In this document: piece by piece, positions 58,361 to 64,000 of the stretch
How the letters are laid out: each line of letters opens with the position of its first letter
Numbering within the stretch: the first letter of the stretch is position 1
Notes under the pieces: generated by a model
The model's input: only the letters and a program-made list of their open reading frames with translations
The model's database searches: none
Told to the model about the DNA's origin: nothing
Program-made: the position numbers and the translations under genes
Source: Clostridia bacterium
GTDB lineage: Bacteria; Bacillota; Clostridia; Oscillospirales; Acutalibacteraceae
Length of the DNA stretch: 64,000 bases
Reading direction: 5' to 3'
NCBI GenBank assembly: GCA_017435385.1
Contig: JAFSFB010000006.1
Coordinates: forward strand, 47,273-111,272

Positions 58361-59254
58361 TTATCTGGGAACATAAACCCTTTTGACCTGCAGATTTTCG
58401 GGATCGGATATCTCACCGAGTCCGAGAAATGCACCGTCGGGACCGAAAACTCTGTAAAGTCCCGTCATTTTTGCACATCTGATTCGGTTCAGGTCGAGCT
58501 CGCCGCCGTTTGAGAAACGCTTTGCCTGCGCCTCGGTCACCTGAACGGAGGGATAAATTTCAAGAGCTTTTTCAAGAGGAATGAGAAGTTCTTCAGCGCT
58601 TCCGTTTTCCGAAGCCTTTTCAAGCTGTCCGAGAGTGACTGCCTGTTCAACCGAAAATCCGTTTGCTTTTGTGCGGCGCAGCTCCGTCAGAACGGCACCG
58701 CAGCCGAGCTTTCTGCCGATGTCATCAATGAGCGTTCTGATATAGGTTCCCGATGAGCAGGAAACAGATATTTTATATTCGTGACTGCTTTCGTCTGCTT
58801 CAAGAAGCTCTGCGGAGTAGATGAAAACCTTTCTCTCCTGCCGCTCAACCTCAATGCCCTGACGGGCAAGGTCGTAAAGCCTCTGTCCGTTGACGGAAAC
58901 GGCGGAATACATTGGCGGAAGCTGGCTGATTTCACCCGTAAAGCTTCCGAGTGCGTCCAGAACATCAGCTTTTGTTGCGCTGACGGGATTTGTTTCAACA
59001 ACCTTTCCCGTTATATCGAGAGTGTCGGTCACCGTGCCGAGGCGGAATACGGCGATATATTCCTTGTCATGGCTCGGGAGAAGCTCGCAGAATCGGGTTG
59101 CGCCGCCGAGCAGAACCGTCATAACACCCGTCGCCATGGGATCGAGTGTGCCGCTGTGACCGCATTTCTTTTCGCCGCAAAGTCTTCTGACCCGTGCGAC
59201 CGCTCCGAATGAGGTTATATCCTTCGGCTTATCCAAAATGATGATACCTGTCAT
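58361..59254 (-). CDS. truB: tRNA pseudouridine-55 synthase
   Basis: A 297-residue enzyme that forms Psi55 in the T-loop of tRNAs. The start at 59254 (MTGIIILDKPKDITSFGAVA) has GAAAGGA; the frame is open further upstream without a site. Signatures: KKCGHSGTLDPMATGVM (catalytic Asp), MYSAVSVNGQRLYDLARQG, CSSGTYIRTLIDDIG. The C-terminal PUA-like part ends LQVKRVYVPR. No rbfA or ribF is visible next to it. Confidence 0.96.
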   Translation of the reverse strand: MTGIIILDKPKDITSFGAVARVRRLCGEKKCGHSGTLDPMATGVMTVLLGGATRFCELLPSHDKEYIAVFRLGTVTDTLDITGKVVETNPVSATKADVLDALGSFTGEISQLPPMYSAVSVNGQRLYDLARQGIEVERQERKVFIYSAELLEADESSHEYKISVSCSSGTYIRTLIDDIGRKLGCGAVLTELRRTKANGFSVEQAVTLGQLEKASENGSAEELLIPLEKALEIYPSVQVTEAQAKRFSNGGELDLNRIRCAKMTGLYRVFGPDGAFLGLGEISDPENLQVKRVYVPR

Positions 59255-59315
59255 TTTTCTGTCCTTTCGGAATTGATATACGGAATTATAACATATCAAG
59301 TCCGAGGTTGCAAGG

Positions 59316-60176
59316 TCAGAGCGGAAATTCCGAGAGAGCTCTGAATTCGTAGCCGTTTTCACGGGCGTGATCGATGATCCTTCCGAGTGCCTCGGCGTTG
59401 TCGGGCGAAACTGAGTGAAGAAGTATAACCGCTCCCGCATGAAGCCGTGAGGTCACTTTTTCAAAGGCGTAGTCGCCGCCCTTTGTGTTTTCGACATCCC
59501 AGTCTGCATAGGAGCATGACCAGAAAGCGGTCGAATATCCCATTGAGCAGACGAGGTCGAGAGCGTTTTCGTTATATGCACCTTCGGGGAAACGGAAGAA
59601 GGTCGGAGTATAACCGAATTCGGTTTTCAGCCGGCTTTCGCATTCCCGAAGCTCATCTGCCATCTTTTCTCTTGAAATCTTCGTGAAATCGGCATGGTTT
59701 GCGGAGTGGTTGCCGACGATATGCCCCTCGTTTATCATCCGCCGTATCAGCTCAGGCTCGGCATCTATATGGTCGAGGGTGCAGAAAAATGCGGCAGGAA
59801 CTTTCTTATCTCTGAGTGTGTCGAGAATGATCGAGGTGCAGCCGTTTTCCCAGCCGCAGTCGAAGGTCAGATAAAGCACCTTTTCTTTTGTGACAGCATC
59901 GTAGCAGAAGGCATTCATGCCGAGCGAAGAAAAATATTTCTGCGCATCGACTGAGATCTGATGGGGCATTCCGTTTTTTGCAACGCCGTAGCTGTGCTCC
60001 CTTCTTTCGGTTGAAAGCTTCCGTGTGCTTTTCTCCGTGAGAGTGCGTCCCGTGTCGGCAACGGAAACCTTGACATCGGCATCGTATTCCTCGAGAGTGC
60101 CTCTTCCCGTGCAGGAGGAAAGAACGAGGATCAGGGCAAGAATTACGGGCAGAAATTTCTTTTTTATAAATATCAC
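59316..60176 (-). CDS. PdaA-like polysaccharide deacetylase lipoprotein
   Basis: A 286-residue NodB-fold deacetylase. A GTG at 60176 is the likely start, with no strong site. The N-terminus (KKKFLPVILALILVLSSC) has a lipobox. NodB motif 1 is LTFDCGWENG, with Cys in place of the usual second Asp/Asn of TFDxGxENG in PdaA; motif 2 is GNHSANHADF; motif 3 FRFPEGAYNENAL. The VLYLTFD...VPAAFF spacing is that of PdaA, which makes muramic-delta-lactam in the spore cortex. The metal-binding D/H/H set looks complete. It is a small hint of a sporulation-capable ancestor. Confidence 0.87.
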   Translation of the reverse strand: MIFIKKKFLPVILALILVLSSCTGRGTLEEYDADVKVSVADTGRTLTEKSTRKLSTERREHSYGVAKNGMPHQISVDAQKYFSSLGMNAFCYDAVTKEKVLYLTFDCGWENGCTSIILDTLRDKKVPAAFFCTLDHIDAEPELIRRMINEGHIVGNHSANHADFTKISREKMADELRECESRLKTEFGYTPTFFRFPEGAYNENALDLVCSMGYSTAFWSCSYADWDVENTKGGDYAFEKVTSRLHAGAVILLHSVSPDNAEALGRIIDHARENGYEFRALSEFPL

Positions 60177-60309
60177 CTTGCTTTATTTTTTTCATTCATG
60201 TATAGTATTTCATGCACGGCGAAAAATATCGAAAAAAATTTTATTTTTCATGCAACAAAAACAAGGCAGGAAAACACTTATTATATGAAAGCGGTAAGGA
60301 GGTTCGGTT

Positions 60310-60852
60310 TTGAGCGCTCAGATAAATCAACTCGTTACTCTTGCAAAAAGCGGCGATGCCGATGCCTTCGGCGAGCTGTATGAGTTATACTATAAGGAAA
60401 TGTTCTATTATGCCCGATGCGTAACGGGCGACGATGAATTGGCGAAGGATGCCGTTTCGGATGCGGTTCTTTCGGCTTTCCGTCAGATAAGTTTCCTGAA
60501 GAAGCCCGAAGCATTCAAAGGATGGCTCTTTAAAATACTTTGCGCTTCATGTAAAAGGCAATATACGGAAAATCAACATAAGAACACGCTCGTGTGGCTT
60601 GACGGCGATGAGGGAGTTGAGAAATATCCCCTTCCGCCCGACGGCACGGAAGAGCTTATAGCTCTTAAAGAGGCTCTGGCAATACTTACTCATGAGGAAA
60701 AAGAAATCGTGATTCTCAGCACGGTTGAGAATTATAAAAGCCATGAAATTGCTCAGATGCTCGGAATCAAGGCTGTGACCGTGCGTTCCAAGCTTAAACG
60801 GGCACTTAAAAAAATGCGTGATTTTCTTGAAGACAACGGGAAAGGGGGGTGA
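60310..60852 (+). CDS. ECF-type RNA polymerase sigma factor
   Basis: A 180-residue sigma-70-family protein starting at TTG after AAGGAGG. Region 2 reads FGELYELYYKEMFYYARCVT and DDELAKDAVSDAVLSAFRQI; region 4 reads LTHEEKEIVILSTVENYKSH and EIAQMLGIKAVTVRSKLKRA. Region 1.1, 1.2 and 3 are absent, as in ECF factors. It ends 4 nt before the beta-propeller membrane protein, which is likely its regulator. Confidence 0.92.
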   Translation: MSAQINQLVTLAKSGDADAFGELYELYYKEMFYYARCVTGDDELAKDAVSDAVLSAFRQISFLKKPEAFKGWLFKILCASCKRQYTENQHKNTLVWLDGDEGVEKYPLPPDGTEELIALKEALAILTHEEKEIVILSTVENYKSHEIAQMLGIKAVTVRSKLKRALKKMRDFLEDNGKGG

Positions 60853-60856
60853 AAAG

Positions 60857-62902
60857 ATGAAAGACAGACAGATTGAAGAAATGATAAGAGCAGGTCTGAA
60901 TGAAACCGAGGTTCCTGAGGAACTGAGAAAAGAGAAAATTGTAGAAATGCTAAAAGAGCAGAAGGATTTTTCTTGTGAAACGGGCAAGATCATCAGCATG
61001 GATGCGGAAAGGGACAACGCATCGAAAAACAGGACTTCGGTTGTTGCTCTTAACAGAATCGCAACGGTTGCGGCTGCGTTCGTTATCGTTATTGCGTGCG
61101 TGCTGTTTGCAAAAATGAATACGGGAATCCGGATTATCAGAACGGAGCCGGGCTTCGAGAATTATAATTCCGAAAACCTTATTATCGGCATCAGCAGCTA
61201 TGACGAGATCGAAAATGCGGTTCGCAATGTGCTCGGCAAATCGGAAAATGTGACATCTGCAACCATTGTTCCTTCGGGAACGGATATACCCTCTTCGGGT
61301 GTCACTCAGCCTCAGTCCGGCTCGGCAGGCGTTACGGGAGCGTATGTTCTCGACAACTCAACAATTCTCGATGCCGCCGTAAGCGTTTATAATGCAGGCG
61401 GAGATGTTATTGAAAACATAACCGGACTTGAAGCCGACATTGTGAAGAACAACGATGAATATATTTTTGTTGTGACAACGGGTGTCGATTCCGAAACGGG
61501 CAACAAGGTTGAAACCGTCAAGGTTATCAGAGCGCTGCCTGCCGACAAAATGGCCGTTGCATCGACCGTGATTCTTTCCGACACAAGCGACGCAAGGAAT
61601 ATTGACGAATGCATTGAAATCTATCTCAAGGACAACAGGCTTGTTGCGATAATGAGCCGCAATGCTTATGTTATGGAGGATAAAACCGCTTACGAAAAGA
61701 ATTCAACGGTTGCGCTTTATTACGACATCACAAATCCCGACAGTCCTGTTAAAGTCCGTGAGCATATTCAGGACGGAAAATATCTGACATCGGGTATTTC
61801 TGAAAACGGAAGTCTTTATCTTATCACCGAAAAATCCGTCAGCGCCTCCGAGAAGGATTCTGTTCCTTCCTGCAGCGTGAACGGAGTTCAGATAAAACCT
61901 GAAACGGAAGAGATCCTCATGGCGGTCAATGACCCTGAAGCGGCATTTACATTTATAACCGTCACGGATATCTCCGATTTCACAAAAGCTGTTGACAGCC
62001 TTGCGTTTTTCGGCAGCAACAGCGGCAGACTGTATGTCAGCGGCGATTCGGTTCTTATTTCAAGGGGCTTCGTTTCTGTTGAGCCCGATGAAAAAGGCGT
62101 TCGTGAAAATCTGACGGAGATCTACAGATTCGATATCGGCAACGCTTCGGTCAGCTTTGCAGGCTCGTATGCGGTCAGAGGCACTCTGGCAGGAGCTCCT
62201 TCGGTTGATGCAGAAAGCGGACTGCTTATGGCGGTTGCGGCCGATTCGGAGTCGGCAAGCCTTTATGTTCTTGACAAGGATATGAAATTTGTCAGCGGAC
62301 TCGAAGGAATTTTTGCAGGCGAAAAAATAAAGGATGTAAGGTTCTACGGCGAAAAATGCTATGTTGTTTCGGCATCAAAGGCAGAAACGACGATCGTTAT
62401 AGATTTATCAGATCCCGAGAAGCCCGAAAAGGCGGCAACGGTGTCAAAGGGCAGTCTTGCGGGAAAGCTTTTCGGGGCAGGCAACGAGGTTCTGATCCAT
62501 ATCGGAGAGAACGCAAAGGATATAAGCATTTCTCTTCTTGACCTGAGTGATCCGCAGAATCCCGGAAGCCTTGATCTGTATAATCTTTCCGGTTTTTCGG
62601 GTAACCTTTCGGATCTCGACACAAAAAGCATAATGCTCATGCCCGATAAGAAGATACTCGGAATCCCCGTTATGCGCAACGATTCCGCAACCAGAACGAC
62701 GGTTTCATCCTATGCGCTTTTCGGCTTCTCTGACGGAGAGATCAGTCCGATTGGATTCTTTAATCACGGCTCTGAGAAGGATGAAGGAACGGCTGTCAGA
62801 GGAACCTGCATCGGAGATATTTTCTACAGCATTTCGGGAAACAGCGTCGTTGCTTTCTCGATAAGCGGAGAAGAAAGACTTTCGAGCGTTGAGCTCAAAT
62901 GA
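60857..62902 (+). CDS. Membrane protein with extracellular beta-propeller, candidate sigma-factor regulator
   Basis: A 681-residue protein. Residues 1-60 are cytoplasmic and charged (MKDRQIEEMIRAGLNETEVP), like an anti-sigma N-terminal helix set; a single membrane helix follows (~72-90, VVALNRIATVAAAFVIVIAC region). The outer part (~180-681) repeats blade-like beta segments with D-ISDFTKA and ITNPDSPVKV motifs, matching the secreted C-terminal beta-propeller domain (PF09826-like). Ribosome binding site GGGGGG. Translational coupling to the sigma gene suggests a signal-sensing partner: the propeller senses, the N-terminus may hold the sigma factor. Confidence 0.82.
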   Translation: MKDRQIEEMIRAGLNETEVPEELRKEKIVEMLKEQKDFSCETGKIISMDAERDNASKNRTSVVALNRIATVAAAFVIVIACVLFAKMNTGIRIIRTEPGFENYNSENLIIGISSYDEIENAVRNVLGKSENVTSATIVPSGTDIPSSGVTQPQSGSAGVTGAYVLDNSTILDAAVSVYNAGGDVIENITGLEADIVKNNDEYIFVVTTGVDSETGNKVETVKVIRALPADKMAVASTVILSDTSDARNIDECIEIYLKDNRLVAIMSRNAYVMEDKTAYEKNSTVALYYDITNPDSPVKVREHIQDGKYLTSGISENGSLYLITEKSVSASEKDSVPSCSVNGVQIKPETEEILMAVNDPEAAFTFITVTDISDFTKAVDSLAFFGSNSGRLYVSGDSVLISRGFVSVEPDEKGVRENLTEIYRFDIGNASVSFAGSYAVRGTLAGAPSVDAESGLLMAVAADSESASLYVLDKDMKFVSGLEGIFAGEKIKDVRFYGEKCYVVSASKAETTIVIDLSDPEKPEKAATVSKGSLAGKLFGAGNEVLIHIGENAKDISISLLDLSDPQNPGSLDLYNLSGFSGNLSDLDTKSIMLMPDKKILGIPVMRNDSATRTTVSSYALFGFSDGEISPIGFFNHGSEKDEGTAVRGTCIGDIFYSISGNSVVAFSISGEERLSSVELK

Positions 62903-63024
62903 TCAAACCTGAAATTCCGCTTCCCGTAAACGGATGGACGGGAACCGACATGTCGGTTGAGCGGATTTTTCATAAACCGTCGCATCCTTGGGGAAGGATG
63001 CGTTACGGGACAAAAGATGGTGTG

Positions 63025-63069
63025 GTGCGGCGGAGTCGAAGGCACACGGCTTCGCCGCCGCACTCTTTT
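63025..63069 (+). terminator. Terminator after the beta-propeller gene
   Basis: GTGCGGCGG / CCGCCGCAC stem with a long loop that itself folds (CGAAG / CTTCG), then TCTTTTA. A shorter upstream hairpin GCATCCTT-GGGG-AAGGATGC (62982-63001) lies in the same 175-base gap. Confidence 0.65.
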
Positions 63070-63077
63070 ACGGCAGA

Positions 63078-63251
63078 CTAAAGATCGTCTGCATCCTGAA
63101 CGGGCATGTTATCCTCGCTGTCGTAGGGTACGCCCGTATAGCTCCCCTGGATATCGGACGGGATCTCCTCATAGGGCTCTGTACCGTCGGCAGGTGTTCT
63201 GAGGGGATAACGGCGGCAGTTCTTTCTGTCGCTTCCGAAACTTAAAGGCAT
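63078..63251 (-). CDS. 57-residue acidic small protein
   Basis: An ORF with GAGAGGAGC before the ATG at 63251. The product has a basic N-terminal third (SFGSDRKNCRRYPLRTPADG) and an acidic C-terminus (YDSEDNMPVQDADDL). No family is recognised. It has one Cys and no membrane segment. Coding is supported by the ribosome binding site and by codon use like its neighbours. Confidence 0.55.
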   Translation of the reverse strand: MPLSFGSDRKNCRRYPLRTPADGTEPYEEIPSDIQGSYTGVPYDSEDNMPVQDADDL

Positions 63252-63312
63252 ATGAAGCTCCTCTCTTAATGGAATATTAATATTTTTACTCCTTTCAAAC
63301 AAAATATTCCGC

Positions 63313-63341
63313 TTGACAAACAAGTGTATATACGATAAAAT
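63313..63341 (+). promoter_or_regulatory. Sigma-A promoter of the Thr-rich surface protein
   Basis: TTGACA at 63313-63318, 17 nt, TAAAAT at 63336-63341, ~48 nt before the start. Confidence 0.8.
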
Positions 63342-63388
63342 TAATGAGTATAGTTTATACTTAAAAATCATAAAGGATGGTAATCAAA

Positions 63389-63823
63389 ATGAAAAAGACA
63401 ATTTCTCTTCTTCTTGCAATTGTTGTTGCAGCTATCTCGATCTGCACTCTTACAATCTGTGCATTCGCTGATGAAACAACAACAGCTCAGGAAACAACAA
63501 CAGAAGCAAAAGAAACAACAACTGAGCTCGATCTTGGCGATCCCAGAGAAACAACAACTGAAGAAAAGAAAGAAACAACAACTGAGGAAAAGAAGGAAAC
63601 AACAAAGGCAGACGATACTTCTTCCACAACAAAGACAAGCGGCGATGTTGTTACAAATCCCTCAGGCGTAACTTCAATCGATGACGGCGATGCAACAACA
63701 AAGAAGCCCGCAGCAGTTGACGACGATATCCCCAACACAGGCAGCGGCATCGTTGTTCCCGCAATCGCTCTCCTTGCTCTTGCAGGCGGCGTTACAGTTG
63801 CAGTTAAGTCCAAGAAGGACTAA
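63389..63823 (+). CDS. Thr/Glu-rich surface protein with sortase-like IPNTG signal
   Basis: A 144-residue protein. The ATG at 63389 has GGATGG upstream. Signal peptide to ~26 (TICAFA), then a low-complexity stalk of ETTT-containing repeats (EKKETTTEEKKETT), a Ser/Thr segment, and a C-terminal cell-wall sorting-like end: DIPNTGSG, a hydrophobic helix (VVPAIALLALAGGVTVAV) and KSKKD. The motif IPNTG is a variant of LPxTG. It would be a short stalk covalently linked to the cell wall if a matching sortase is present; none is in this window. Confidence 0.8.
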   Translation: MKKTISLLLAIVVAAISICTLTICAFADETTTAQETTTEAKETTTELDLGDPRETTTEEKKETTTEEKKETTKADDTSSTTKTSGDVVTNPSGVTSIDDGDATTKKPAAVDDDIPNTGSGIVVPAIALLALAGGVTVAVKSKKD

Positions 63824-63918
63824 TTGACAAAAACTGAAAAAATCATCCCGCTCCGTTGATTGTACTGCTCCAAATTGTACGGACAGCACAAAAATCCCCC
63901 TATGGTAGAAATATTTAA

Positions 63919-64000
63919 TTAAGCAACGAACTGACTTCGTTTTTCAAGCGGAGTCAGTTTTGTTTTTAGTTGAATACGTTGATTGTTGTAGAAATAGATA
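63919..64000 (-). mobile_element. IS3-family transposase, C-terminal end (cut by window edge)
   Basis: The minus strand reads, from the edge, IYFYNNQRIQLKTKLTPLEK then RSQFVA and a stop. YNNQRIQLK...TPLEKR is the end of the IS3/IS150 OrfB rve integrase domain (YYNNxRI...LTPxExR). The rest lies outside the window. The ~60 bases to the left (63850-63918) probably contain the terminal inverted repeat (a TGTACGG near 63876 is a candidate, not verified). Confidence 0.8.

Overview
The window looks like a chromosomal contig from a moderate-GC, Gram-positive gut-type Clostridia (Oscillospirales/Ruminococcaceae-like; this placement is inferred). The reasons are strong AGGAGG-type ribosome binding sites, Bacillota-style consensus promoters, lipoprotein and sortase-like surface proteins, an ECF-type vitamin transporter, meso-diaminopimelate dehydrogenase, a PdaA-like deacetylase and Bacillus-type LexA boxes. 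About 62 protein genes are supported. No rRNA, tRNA, CRISPR array or prophage was seen. The only transposase is a truncated IS3-type end at the right edge.

Layout: 1-9.1 kb holds a partial RtcB RNA ligase, an aldo/keto reductase, a zinc-ribbon membrane protein, a secreted Cys/His repeat protein, a PPP-type phosphatase, a DMT permease, an M20 peptidase, a CAT-fold acyltransferase and a membrane-bound XRE regulator. 9.2-15.8 kb is a vitamin B12 region. Two cobalamin riboswitches, each behind a consensus promoter, control (i) two secreted/membrane DUF4430 proteins, one with the alpha-toroid plus beta-domain layout of animal intrinsic factor/transcobalamin, and (ii) an ECF transporter (T, fused double ATPase, S). 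15.8-19.7 kb has a GH4 glycosidase, a secreted purple-acid-phosphatase-like protein and a SanA-like protein. 19.7-23.5 kb is the rpmG-secE-nusG-rplKAJL operon with its promoter and L10 leader, not followed by rpoB. 23.6-28.2 kb carries ddh, zapA-U32 peptidase and a lipoprotein.

28.3-33.5 kb is an unusual five-gene operon: two double SCP2-like (lipid-carrier fold) proteins flank a class III aminotransferase and a split transketolase. It is interrupted by a MITE-like hairpin element and three tandem 80-bp repeats. 33.7-42 kb has small lipoproteins, a TRIC-like channel, DUF2809, tadA, glycogen phosphorylase, a CPBP protease and a large secreted alpha/beta hydrolase. 42-54.2 kb has a HAD phosphatase, mfd, lexA with two operator boxes, a beta-lactamase-fold hydrolase, a P-type ATPase behind a yybP-ykoY (Mn2+) riboswitch, and a ComM/YifB ATPase. 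54.2-58.1 kb is a sugar-catabolic operon of two Gfo/Idh/MocA oxidoreductases and two TIM-barrel isomerases. 58.3-64 kb has truB, a PdaA-like deacetylase, an ECF sigma factor with a membrane beta-propeller partner, a Thr-rich surface protein and the IS3 remnant.

The two parts most likely to hold undescribed biology are the riboswitch-controlled transcobalamin-like B12 capture system and the SCP2/aminotransferase/transketolase operon. All domain names were assigned by reading motifs, not by database search.
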